From JBLMXQ01 sp050257855 (GTDB taxonomy: Bacteria > Acidobacteriota > Vicinamibacteria > Vicinamibacterales > CAVVIG01): a stretch of DNA of 64,000 nt. This document shows, one piece after another, positions 27,961-35,387 of the stretch; the first letter of the stretch is position 1, and the number at the start of each line of letters is the position of its first letter. The notes under the pieces are model-generated. The model had not been told where the DNA came from and searched no databases. It saw only the letters and a program-made list of their open reading frames with translations. The DNA is taken from assembly GCA_050257855.1 (NCBI GenBank), contig JBLMXQ010000090.1:1-64000 (forward strand), given 5' to 3'. Made by a program: the position numbers and the translations under genes.

Positions 27961-28896
27961 ATGGCTACGATTGTCCTCGGTCGTCATTCGCAGGACCCGG
28001 GCAGCCGCCCGCGTCCCAACGTGGTCGCGGCGGCGGTGCTGCTCGGATCGATCGCCCTCGGCGCCCTCGGCACGATCGCGACGCGGAATCCCGCTCCGGT
28101 CGTCGTGATGGCGCTCATCGGCATCGTGCTGATGCAGTCGCCGCGAATCGCCCAGCAGTGGGAGCGCGCCGTCATCCTGCGGCTCGGGCGGTTCGTCGAG
28201 CTGCGGGGAGCGGGGCTCTTCTGGATCGTCCCGTTCATCGACCGCGTCGACTCGTGGATCGATCAGCGGACCATCACGACGAGCTTCGCCGCCGAACAGA
28301 CGCTGACGTCCGACACGGTGCCGGTGAACGTGGACGCGGTCCTGTTCTGGCTGGTGCACGACGCGCAGAAGGCCGCGCTCGAGGTGCAGGACTACGCGCA
28401 GGCCGTGAGCTGGGCGGCGCAGACCGCGCTGCGCGACATCATCGGGCGCACCGCGCTGACCGATCTGCTGAGGGGCCGCGAGCGGATCGAACAGGAGCTG
28501 CAGCAGCTGATCGACGCGCGGTCGAACCCGTGGGGAATCACCGTCCAATCGGTCGAGATGCGCGACGTCGTCATCCCGAACGCGCTGCAGGACGCCATGT
28601 CGCGCGAAGCACAGGCCGCCCGCGAGAAGCAGGCGCGCATCATCCTCGGGCAGGCGGAGCTCGAGATCGCGAAGTCATTTCAGGAGGCGGCGCGTGCGTA
28701 CCACGACAATCCGACCGCCCTCCACCTGCGCGCGATGAACATGCTCTACGAAGGGCTGAAGGAAAAGGGCGCGCTGATGCTGATCCCGAGCAGCGCGGTC
28801 GAGTCCATGGGCATGGGCGGCCTGATGGGAGCCGCGGCGCTTCAGCAGCAGAGGCTCACGGGCTCCGGACAGAACCCGGCCGGGAACGTCGAGTGA
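27961..28896 (+). CDS. SPFH/stomatin-like protein (slipin)
   Basis: A 311-residue SPFH protein. Two adjacent hydrophobic segments (about 20-60) anchor it, followed by the SPFH domain starting at QQWERAVILRLGRFVELRGAG and including FIDRVDSWIDQRT and TLTSDTVPVNVDA. The segment ERIEQELQQLIDARSNPWGI and a helical REAQAAREKQARIILGQAE stretch complete the domain; such proteins form large membrane rings. Family members organise membrane microdomains or guard proteases. The partner NfeD-type gene is not adjacent. Control by the upstream GntR is likely. The gene is followed by 115 bases with no feature. Confidence 0.9.
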   Translation: MATIVLGRHSQDPGSRPRPNVVAAAVLLGSIALGALGTIATRNPAPVVVMALIGIVLMQSPRIAQQWERAVILRLGRFVELRGAGLFWIVPFIDRVDSWIDQRTITTSFAAEQTLTSDTVPVNVDAVLFWLVHDAQKAALEVQDYAQAVSWAAQTALRDIIGRTALTDLLRGRERIEQELQQLIDARSNPWGITVQSVEMRDVVIPNALQDAMSREAQAAREKQARIILGQAELEIAKSFQEAARAYHDNPTALHLRAMNMLYEGLKEKGALMLIPSSAVESMGMGGLMGAAALQQQRLTGSGQNPAGNVE

Positions 28897-29011
28897 GGCG
28901 TCGAGCGATGAAGCGGTCAAGGGGGCAATCGCGATCGCGGCCGCCGCGCAGCCGCCCGCGGTCTGCCGGACGCGGTGGGCCGGCGAGCGGGAATTCGCCA
29001 GCCGGAAGGCG

Positions 29012-29785
29012 CTACCGGACGGCGGAGCTCTGAGGCACTGACGCAGAGCGGGAGCGGGGCTTGAAAATCGACGAGCGGATGGCCAGCCAGACGGCCGGCA
29101 GCACGACGAGCGAATACGTCAGCATGTGGCCGAACGGGCTGTCGGGGCCCCAGGACTCGGTCCGCTGATGGATGATGGTGCTGTACGGCAGCAGGTGCTG
29201 CTCGGCCATCTCATGCACGCCCCGGATCGTCAGCTGCACCACGAAGACGAACAGGAAGATCGCCGTCGCCTGGAAGAAGAGCGTCAGGTTCACGCGCGAG
29301 CCGTACCGCGACCAGAGCCACGCGACTCCCGCCGCGCCGGCAACTCCGAGAGCCGCCCCGGCCGCGAGGTGGAGCGTCTCCCGCAGCTGCAGCAGCAGAA
29401 GGGCCGTCTCCATGCCTTCGCGCGTGACCATCAGCACGGTGAAGAGGAACACGCCGACGAACGCGCCCGCCGCGGCGCTCGAGGACTGCAGCCGACCTTC
29501 GATGTCGCGCTTCATCCGTCGGCCGGCGCGCCACATGTGGACTATCATCCAAGTGACCGACACCGCTGCGACGATCGCCAGCGGACCGTCGAGCCACTCC
29601 TGATTGGCGGCGTTGTAAAGCAGGTACCCGCCGGCAAGGCTCAGCAGCGTCGCTGTCCCGATGCCCCAGTGGACCGCCCGCGCCAAGTTCGCCTGTCCGG
29701 ATTTCTTCAGGTAGGAAAGGCTGATCGCGACGATCAGGAACGCTTCGAGTCCCTCACGCAGCGTGATGACGAAAGCTTCAAGCAT
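29012..29785 (-). CDS. FTR1-family iron permease
   Basis: A 257-residue inner-membrane protein with seven hydrophobic segments. Both iron-binding RExxE motifs are present: REGLE in the first helix (about 10-14) and REGME in mid-protein (MVTREGMETA). FTR1/EfeU-type permeases import ferric or ferrous iron. The oxidase and peptidase partners EfeB and EfeO are not adjacent. A Fur-like palindrome lies 50 bases upstream of the ATG, which supports iron control. A frataxin homologue is encoded 1.2 kb away on the other strand. Confidence 0.9.
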   Translation of the reverse strand: MLEAFVITLREGLEAFLIVAISLSYLKKSGQANLARAVHWGIGTATLLSLAGGYLLYNAANQEWLDGPLAIVAAVSVTWMIVHMWRAGRRMKRDIEGRLQSSSAAAGAFVGVFLFTVLMVTREGMETALLLLQLRETLHLAAGAALGVAGAAGVAWLWSRYGSRVNLTLFFQATAIFLFVFVVQLTIRGVHEMAEQHLLPYSTIIHQRTESWGPDSPFGHMLTYSLVVLPAVWLAIRSSIFKPRSRSASVPQSSAVR

Positions 29786-29834
29786 GAACAGGAACCCGGG
29801 TGCGCCGGCGTCGATGGCTGATTCGGTCGAAAAC

Positions 29835-29847
29835 GAGACTCAGTCTC
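29835..29847. promoter_or_regulatory. Fur-like operator upstream of the iron permease
   Basis: GAGACT and AGTCTC flank a single central base. Read towards the permease the site is TGAGACT-G-AGTCTCG, the 7-1-7 layout of Fur boxes (consensus TGATAAT-n-ATTATCA), set in A/T-rich flanks. It lies between the divergent permease and VWA genes and could control either. The match is by symmetry and position only. Confidence 0.5.
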
Positions 29848-29939
29848 AAAATTACAGACCCAGCGTACCCATCCATATCCGACCTGTCAAGTCGGCCTTT
29901 GTCTGCGGCCGTAAACCGCCCGTGCGATAAGCTGGGATC

Positions 29940-30842
29940 ATGAAGTTGGTCGTCGGTTCCTTGCTCGCCCTGCTCGCCTCCGCCGCTCCGATTGCCCGGG
30001 CGCAGCAGCCGACGTTCCGCGCCGGCACCCGGCTCGTCTCGGTCTTCGCCACCGTGACCGACGCGCAGCAGCGGCTCGTGCCGAATCTCACGAAGGACGA
30101 CTTCGAAGTCTTCGACGACGGCAAGCCGCAGCCGATCGAGCTGTTCCAGAACGAAGTGCAGCCGATCACGGTGGTGGTGATGCTCGACACGAGCGCCAGC
30201 ATGACCGGCTCGATCGATCTGCTCCGCGAAGCCGCCGAGCAGTTCGTCATCCGTCTCCTGCCGGAGGACAAGGGCCGCGTCGGCGCGTTCAACGACAAGA
30301 TCCAGTTCAGCTCGTCGTTCACGTCGAACCGCGACGAGCTCGTGAGCGAGCTCGGCGACCTCGATTACGGCAACGGGACGCTGCTCTACGACGCGCTGTC
30401 GGCGAGCTTCGACGAGCTGAAAGGCATCGAGGGGCGCAAGGTGGTCCTGATCTTCACCGACGGCGACGACACCGAGAGCCACACCAGTCTGGGCGACGTG
30501 ATCGATCGCGCGCGCGCCGAAGACGTCATGGTGTACGCGATCGGCCTGGAGAGCAACTACTTCAACGGCGTGCAGATGGTGCGCAGCAAGCCGGATCGCG
30601 GGCTCAAGAAGCTGGCCGAGGAAACCGGCGGCGGCTATTTCGAGCTGACGCGCACGAACGATATGGCGCCGACCTTCACGCACATCGCCTACGAGCTGCA
30701 CAGCCAGTACGTGCTCGGCTTCACGCCGCCGGTGCTGGACGGCAAAGTGCACAAGCTGTTGGTGAAGGTGAAGCAGCCCGGCATGACGGCACGAGCGCGC
30801 CGGAGCTACCTGGCCGCGAGCGACCGCACCGATCGGGACTAG
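29940..30842 (+). CDS. Exported VWA-domain protein (acidobacterial VWFA-related type)
   Basis: A 300-residue protein with a signal peptide of about 21 residues (cleavage near ARAQ). It opens with the VFATVTDAQQRLVPNLTKDDFEVFDDG segment characteristic of the acidobacterial VWFA-related family, followed by a von Willebrand A domain (about 77-270). The metal-ion-dependent adhesion site is intact: DTSAS at 83-87, a Thr in GNGTLLYDALS, and FTDGDDT. Such domains bind protein partners through a metal. It ends in a strong hairpin. Its role is unknown; its neighbours concern iron. Confidence 0.88.
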   Translation: MKLVVGSLLALLASAAPIARAQQPTFRAGTRLVSVFATVTDAQQRLVPNLTKDDFEVFDDGKPQPIELFQNEVQPITVVVMLDTSASMTGSIDLLREAAEQFVIRLLPEDKGRVGAFNDKIQFSSSFTSNRDELVSELGDLDYGNGTLLYDALSASFDELKGIEGRKVVLIFTDGDDTESHTSLGDVIDRARAEDVMVYAIGLESNYFNGVQMVRSKPDRGLKKLAEETGGGYFELTRTNDMAPTFTHIAYELHSQYVLGFTPPVLDGKVHKLLVKVKQPGMTARARRSYLAASDRTDRD

Positions 30843-30863
30843 CGCAGGCCGCCGGGCCTGCGC
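30842..30863. terminator. Hairpin at the end of the VWA gene
   Basis: GCGCAGGCC pairs perfectly with GGCCTGCGC around a GCCG loop, beginning on the last base of the VWA stop codon. There is no T-run after it. It probably stabilises or ends the VWA mRNA and also lies just past the small minus-strand frame at 30874-30960. Confidence 0.55.
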
Positions 30864-30873
30864 GCGGGGGCGC

Positions 30874-30960
30874 CTACGCCAGCATCACGGTGATGATGAC
30901 GAGAACGAGCAGAAGACCGACGACCATCTCCGCCGTTGACGAGAACGTCCATTCGTACAC
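30874..30960 (-). CDS. Possible 28-residue single-pass membrane peptide
   Basis: A small frame in the otherwise empty gap between the VWA and frataxin genes. From GTG 30960 it encodes 28 residues: a polar N-terminus (VYEWTFSSTAE) followed by an unbroken hydrophobic helix (MVVGLLLVLVIITVMLA) and a stop. An AGGTGAACG Shine-Dalgarno-like sequence lies about 7 bases upstream of the GTG. The composition, with one ideal membrane span and no charge in it, resembles small regulatory membrane peptides. It was found by reading the gap, and similarity to a known family is not claimed. Chance remains possible. Confidence 0.42.
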   Translation of the reverse strand: MYEWTFSSTAEMVVGLLLVLVIITVMLA

Positions 30961-31022
30961 TGCCGTTCACCTGCCTTTCATCCGTTTAGACGAACGGCTC
31001 GCCTCAAAGGTTTAGTCCGCGC

Positions 31023-31343
31023 ATGACGACACTGTCCGAGCAGGAGTTCCGAATCCGGAGCGACGAGGCGCTCGACACCGCCCGGCGGGCGCTCCTCCGC
31101 CTCGCCGACGAGGAAGGCTTCGAAGTCGAGCTGGCCAGCGGCGTGCTGAACGTCGACTTCGAGGAACCGTCGGAGATGCGATTCGTCGTCAGCCCCAACG
31201 CGCCGGTGCGTCAGATCTGGGTATCGGCGATGGCGCGGAGCTACAAGCTGTCGTGGGCGCCGGAGCTGAGCGCGTTCGCGCTCGACGGCGAGCCGCTGCC
31301 GGCGCTGCTCGAGCGGCTGGCGCGCCAGCACCTGCATGGCTGA
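31023..31343 (+). CDS. cyaY: Frataxin homologue, iron donor CyaY
   Basis: A 106-residue frataxin-like protein, the usual CyaY size. The acidic first helix (EEFRIRSDEALDTARRALL...DEEGFEVE) and the sheet motif VVSPNAPVRQIWVSA followed by YKLSW and FALDGEPLPALLERLA are family hallmarks. CyaY binds iron and modulates Fe-S cluster assembly by the cysteine desulfurase complex in the cytosol. No isc or suf genes are nearby. The closeness of the iron permease and its Fur-like box suggests an iron-handling neighbourhood, though the genes are on opposite strands. Confidence 0.85.
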   Translation: MTTLSEQEFRIRSDEALDTARRALLRLADEEGFEVELASGVLNVDFEEPSEMRFVVSPNAPVRQIWVSAMARSYKLSWAPELSAFALDGEPLPALLERLARQHLHG

Positions 31344-31354
31344 GGCTTGTCTGG

Positions 31355-31360
31355 TACAAT
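31355..31360 (+). promoter_or_regulatory. -10 element TACAAT for the heptad-repeat lipoprotein
   Basis: TACAAT lies 26 bases before the ATG at 31387, leaving room for the GGGAGA ribosome site at 31375-31380. No clear -35 is visible. It begins shortly after the cyaY stop, so the lipoprotein is probably transcribed on its own. Confidence 0.45.
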
Positions 31361-31386
31361 CTGCGCAACCTTCTTGGGAGAACCCT

Positions 31387-32091
31387 ATGCGCAGATTCCT
31401 CGTCGTCACCACGATGATCGTGTCCGCCGCCGCCGCGGGTGCCTGCAGCAAGTCGCCCGCCGACAAGACCGCCGACCAGCTCCAGAAGGGCGCCGACTCG
31501 ATGCAGAAGGGCGCCGACCAGATGGAGAAGAGCGCCGACTCGATGCAGAAGGGCGCCGATTCGATGCAGAAAGGCGCCAACTCCATGGCCAAGGGCCTCG
31601 AGGACATGGCCAAGGGCCTGGGCGCCCTGACGGGGAATCCGGACCAGAAGCCGGTCGATCCGGTCAGCTTCAGGGACCTCGAGACGGTCATGCCGGACCT
31701 GCCCGGCTGGGAGCGGGGCAAGCCGACCGGTGAGCGGATGACGAGCCCGGTCAGCTACTCGCAGGCGACGGTCACCTACACGAAGGGCAACGCGCGAATC
31801 GAGCACAAGGTAATGGACTCCGCGCTCAATCAGCTGCTCGTCGCGCCGTTCACGATGTTCCTGACCGCCGGCTACGAAAAGGAAACCGACGAAGGCTACG
31901 AGAAGTCGGTGAAGGTCGGCGAGTATCCCGGGTGGGAGAAGTGGAACAGCTCGGACAAGGACGGCGAGCTGAATGCGGTCGTGAACGGCCGGTTCATCGT
32001 GCAGATCCAGGGGCACGGCATCGACGACCCCAAGGTCCTGCACGACCTGATGGAGAAGACCGACCTGAAGAAGCTCGCGTCGCTGAAGTAG
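31387..32091 (+). CDS. Lipoprotein with heptad coiled-coil repeat
   Basis: A 234-residue lipoprotein; GGGAGA precedes ATG 31387. The signal ends in a lipobox Cys (AAAAGAC). Residues of about 25-75 are seven-residue repeats of the type QKGADSM (variants EKSADSM, QKGANSM, AKGLEDM), which should form a coiled coil, much as in murein-type lipoproteins. A globular domain of about 140 residues follows, with VSFRDLETVMPDLPGWERGKPTGE and YPGWEKWNSSDKDGE. The family is unnamed to me. It is probably anchored to the outer membrane facing the periplasm. It ends before a terminator shared with the convergent next gene. Confidence 0.8.
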   Translation: MRRFLVVTTMIVSAAAAGACSKSPADKTADQLQKGADSMQKGADQMEKSADSMQKGADSMQKGANSMAKGLEDMAKGLGALTGNPDQKPVDPVSFRDLETVMPDLPGWERGKPTGERMTSPVSYSQATVTYTKGNARIEHKVMDSALNQLLVAPFTMFLTAGYEKETDEGYEKSVKVGEYPGWEKWNSSDKDGELNAVVNGRFIVQIQGHGIDDPKVLHDLMEKTDLKKLASLK

Positions 32092-32118
32092 GCGCTCCGC
32101 GCGCGGGGGCGGGTTTCC

Positions 32119-32156
32119 AGGGCGGCACGGCTGTCATCCGGCAGCCGCGCCGCCCT
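32119..32156. terminator. Terminator hairpin between convergent genes
   Basis: AGGGCGGC plus GGCTG (32119-32126 and 32129-32133) pairs with CAGCC plus GCCGCCCT (32142-32146 and 32149-32156) with a small internal loop. It sits between the lipoprotein and the convergent membrane protein and can act on both strands. Confidence 0.6.
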
Positions 32157-32165
32157 TCGTGTCTG

Positions 32166-32645
32166 TCAGACCGTTGCGCGACCGGCCGTCGCGGTCGATC
32201 CCTGGTAGAGCGGACGCACCTGGAACAGGATGTAGAGGCCGATCAGCCCGCCCACGATCGCCGAGACGATCGCCCCCATCAGCAGCGAGGACACGATGCT
32301 GAGCAGCCGCGAATAGAAGATCAGGTTCCACCCGGACATCTTGCGCGCGAACAGGCCCGGGAGGGACATGACGTCGAGCACGAGCTCCGCACACACGACC
32401 AGCATCGCGAACCCGAAGCCCCCCGCCGCGGTCGGCGATCCCAGCGCGGCGAACGGCAGCAGGATGGCCCCGATCCCGAGCGCGAACAGCACGAGCGGCA
32501 GGCTGATGACGAGCAGCACGACGACGATCCACGGTCCGTACTTGACGATCGCTTCCTTCCCGCCGTCGGGAATCTGGAACGGCGCTTTCTTGACCAGGTA
32601 GAAGTCGAGGAATCCGATCAGATCCTTTGGCGCTTGCTCTTCCAT
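32166..32645 (-). CDS. Small four-helix membrane protein of unknown function
   Basis: A 159-residue protein from ATG 32645, with GGGAGA a few bases upstream. A polar N-terminus (EEQAPKDLIGFLDFYLVKKAPFQIP) precedes about four hydrophobic helices (roughly 38-68, 73-95, 108-145). The pattern of a short YLVxKAPFxxP segment before the first helix recurs in uncharacterised bacterial proteins, but I cannot name the function. Its upstream region (32646-32901, 256 bases) is otherwise empty and includes an A/T-rich stretch near 32745 suited to a promoter. Confidence 0.72.
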   Translation of the reverse strand: MEEQAPKDLIGFLDFYLVKKAPFQIPDGGKEAIVKYGPWIVVVLLVISLPLVLFALGIGAILLPFAALGSPTAAGGFGFAMLVVCAELVLDVMSLPGLFARKMSGWNLIFYSRLLSIVSSLLMGAIVSAIVGGLIGLYILFQVRPLYQGSTATAGRATV

Positions 32646-32901
32646 GGTGTCTCCCGTGTGTCCTGGGCCCCGCTCGTTCGTTGCGAGGCGCCCGGCTTCG
32701 ACGTTGATCTGGCGCCCCCCGGGGCCCGGCTCGTGGGCGGGATTATCGAATATAGAGCGCTTCCGATCCACAAAAAACGTGACCGGGCCCTCGAGCGCGT
32801 TCCGGGAGCCGGACGGTCGCTGCTGACGGCCCGACCCCGGCCGCTTCAGCCCCGGACCAGCGTTGGGCCGGCGTGTTTCGAGCTCCCGCCGCGGCGCGCG
32901 C

Positions 32902-34275
32902 TCAGGCCAGCGGCTCGAACGCCGCCGTGAAATGGCGCAGAACGGGAGGCGCGGCGGTGATCCGGTAGCCGCGCAGGCGGTCCCTGATACTTGCTACAGC
33001 AATCACCGCTTCGGCCACGTAGTCGATGTGGGACTGCGTGTAGACCCGGCGGGGAATCGCGAGCCGCACCAGATCCAGGGCGGCCGGCGTCTCGGTCCCG
33101 TCCGGATGACGGCCGAACATCACCGTTCCGATCTCGACGCCGCGCACGCCGGCCTCGACGTAAAGCGCGTTGAGGAGGGCGATGCCCGGGTATTCGAGCG
33201 GCGGCACGTGCGGCAGCAGCGCGCGCGCGTCCAGGTAGACGGCATGGCCGCCCGGCGGCTGGATGATCGGCACGCCGGCCGCCGCTACCTTGTCGGCCAG
33301 GTAGGCGGTCGAACGGATTCTGTACCGGAGGTACGGCTCTTCGACGACCTCCTCGAGCCCGCGCGCGATTGCCTCGAGATCGTATCCCGCCAGTCCGCCG
33401 TAGGTCGGGAACCCCTCGGTGAGGATGAGCAGGCGCCGGGAGGACTCGGCCCACTCGTTGCTGTTCATCGCGAGGAAGCCGCCGATGTTGGCGAGCCCGT
33501 CCTTCTTGGCCGACATCGTGCATCCGTCGGCCAGGCTGAACATCTCGCGCGCGATGTCGATCGGCGCGCGATCCTGCTGGCCGGGCTCGCGCTGTCTGAT
33601 GAACCACGCGTTCTCGGCGAACCGGCAGGCGTCGAGGAAGAACGGCTTGCGGAACCGGTCGCAGAGCCGCCGGATGGCGCGCAGGTTCCCGAGGGAGACC
33701 GGCTGGCCGCCGCCCGAGTTGTTCGTCACGGTGGCCATCACGAGCGGGACGCGGTCGCCCTCGCGATCGAGCAGCGCCTCGAGCGCGCCCACGTCGACGT
33801 TTCCCTTGAACGGATGGACGAGCGAGGGCTCGCGCCCTTCGGGGATGACGAGGTCGCGCGCCTCGGCCCGCTCGACCTCGATGTTCGCGCGCGTCGTGTC
33901 GAAATGGTTGTTGTTCGGCACGATGTCGCCCGGACGGAGGATCGAGTGGAACAGGATTCGCTCGGCCGCGCGCCCCTGGTGCGTCGGGATGATGTGGGCG
34001 AAGCCGGTCAGGTCGCGCACGACGCGCTCGAAGCGGTAGAACGAGCGGCTGCCGGCATACGACTCGTCGCCCTGCATCAACGCGCCCCATTGCGCCGACG
34101 ACATGGCGCCGGTGCCGGAATCGGTGAGCAGATCGATCAGCACGTCCTCGGCGCGCAGCTTGAACACGTTGTGCTCGGCGCGCGCCAGCGCCGCCGCGCG
34201 CTCGTCCCGCGTCGTGAACTTCAGCGCCTCGACCGACTTGATCCGGAATGGCTCGATGATCGTGTGAAACTGCAT
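32902..34275 (-). CDS. tnaA: Tryptophanase (beta-eliminating lyase family)
   Basis: PLP-dependent lyase of 457 residues from ATG 34275. Tryptophanase splits tryptophan to indole, pyruvate and ammonia; the close relative tyrosine phenol-lyase releases phenol. Visible are THQGRAAE, VTNNSGGGQPVS, FFLDACRFAENA and the PLP-lysine region TMSAKKDG (K258 the likely Schiff base), then GFPTYGGLAGYD. The C-terminal VLRHFTAAF carries His (H448) where, from family knowledge, tryptophanases have His and tyrosine phenol-lyases Phe. This favours tryptophanase. It lies 47 bases after a proline-racemase-family gene on the same strand, with a hairpin repeat between. No tnaC-type leader is seen. Confidence 0.85.
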   Translation of the reverse strand: MQFHTIIEPFRIKSVEALKFTTRDERAAALARAEHNVFKLRAEDVLIDLLTDSGTGAMSSAQWGALMQGDESYAGSRSFYRFERVVRDLTGFAHIIPTHQGRAAERILFHSILRPGDIVPNNNHFDTTRANIEVERAEARDLVIPEGREPSLVHPFKGNVDVGALEALLDREGDRVPLVMATVTNNSGGGQPVSLGNLRAIRRLCDRFRKPFFLDACRFAENAWFIRQREPGQQDRAPIDIAREMFSLADGCTMSAKKDGLANIGGFLAMNSNEWAESSRRLLILTEGFPTYGGLAGYDLEAIARGLEEVVEEPYLRYRIRSTAYLADKVAAAGVPIIQPPGGHAVYLDARALLPHVPPLEYPGIALLNALYVEAGVRGVEIGTVMFGRHPDGTETPAALDLVRLAIPRRVYTQSHIDYVAEAVIAVASIRDRLRGYRITAAPPVLRHFTAAFEPLA

Positions 34276-34287
34276 ATGCACCGGTAG

Positions 34288-34310
34288 GGGACGGTCTTCA
34301 GAACCGTCCC
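34288..34310. repeat. Single copy of the dispersed palindromic repeat
   Basis: Arms GGGACGGT and ACCGTCCC around a seven-base loop CTTCAGA, preceded by the flank CGGTAGG seen in other copies. It fills most of the gap between the proline-racemase-family gene and tnaA, just upstream of the tnaA start. Confidence 0.8.
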
Positions 34311-34322
34311 GTGTGAGACCGC

Positions 34323-35321
34323 CTACAATCGAAATCCGCCGGCCAGCGGATCGTCCTCGTCCACCATGAACGTGTGCTCGCCGGTAATCCACGCGGAGCC
34401 CTCGATCTCGGGCACGATCGCCTCGTGGGGCCCGACAGACGTCCGCGCCGCGATCCGCCCGGAGAATCGCGTGCCGATCAGGCTTTCGTGCACGAAAGGC
34501 CTGTCTTCCGACAGCAGGCCCATCGCATCGATCACGGCCATGACGGCGGCGGTCCCGGTTCCGCACGGCGAGCGGTCGACCGCGGCGTCGGCGAAGACGG
34601 TGACGTTGCGCAGGTCGCTCCGATCGTCGCTCGGCGGCCCGGTGAAGATCGTGCCGTACACGCCCTCGAGTCCGCGATCGATCGGATGCGCGACCTGATG
34701 GCTCGCGTCGATGGCGTGCCTGATCTCGGTCCCGAGACGCCGCAGCTCCGGCAGGTGCGCGGCATCGATCGGCAGGCCCGCCGCCTCGCTGTCGACGATC
34801 GCATAGAAGGCGCCGCCGAAGGCCACGTCCGCGCGCACGACGCGACCGGCCGCGCGCACGGCAATTCCCGGGTACAGCACGAACGAGGGCACGTTGAGGA
34901 AGGAGACGCTGCGGACGCGAAGGCCTGACCGGTCGACTGTCGCCCGCGCGCGAATCGTGCCGGCGGGCGAATCGTAGACCACTGACACGCCGTCGCCGCC
35001 CGGAACGAGCAGCTCGCGCTCGAGCGCGATCGTCGTGACGGCGATGACGCCGTGGCCGCACATCGTGCTGTAGCCCTCGTTGTGCATGAACAGCACTCCC
35101 GCGTGGGCGCCGGGAGAGACAGGCTCGGTGAGGACCGCGCCGTACATGTCGGCGTGGCCGCGCGGCTCGAGCATCAGCGCCCGCCGCAGGTGATCGGCGT
35201 GCTTCCTCACCCACTCGCGGCGCGCCATCATCGTCCGGCCCTGCGGCGCCGGAAAGCCGTCGACGATGAGCCGGAGCGGCTCGCCGCCGGCGTGCGCGTC
35301 GATTGTCTTCATCCGGATCAT
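34323..35321 (-). CDS. Proline racemase/hydroxyproline 2-epimerase family protein
   Basis: A 332-residue proline-racemase-fold enzyme. Both active-site cysteines are present, in STMCGHG and DRSPCGTGT, which is the pattern of racemases and epimerases; the related trans-3-hydroxyproline dehydratases have Thr at the second site. However EPRGHADMYGA and VLFMHNEGYSTMCGH resemble the dehydratase branch, so the exact reaction is open. ATG 35312 (MKTIDAH) is an alternative start. It is divergent from the deacetylase/cyclodeaminase pair, whose second member belongs to the family of pyrroline-2-carboxylate reductases. Together they suggest hydroxyproline catabolism. Confidence 0.82.
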   Translation of the reverse strand: MIRMKTIDAHAGGEPLRLIVDGFPAPQGRTMMARREWVRKHADHLRRALMLEPRGHADMYGAVLTEPVSPGAHAGVLFMHNEGYSTMCGHGVIAVTTIALERELLVPGGDGVSVVYDSPAGTIRARATVDRSGLRVRSVSFLNVPSFVLYPGIAVRAAGRVVRADVAFGGAFYAIVDSEAAGLPIDAAHLPELRRLGTEIRHAIDASHQVAHPIDRGLEGVYGTIFTGPPSDDRSDLRNVTVFADAAVDRSPCGTGTAAVMAVIDAMGLLSEDRPFVHESLIGTRFSGRIAARTSVGPHEAIVPEIEGSAWITGEHTFMVDEDDPLAGGFRL

Positions 35322-35387
35322 GCGATAGAACTGTAGCCTACCTGAGGGCTCGGGGGCTGGCCCGCCCGAAGCCGACGGCTATTTGCG

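Noticed and set aside
32902..35214. One very long minus-strand protein joining tnaA with upstream sequence
   Set aside because: The part upstream of 34275 is a shifted-frame reading of the racemase-family gene; family similarity begins exactly at MQFHTIIEPF.
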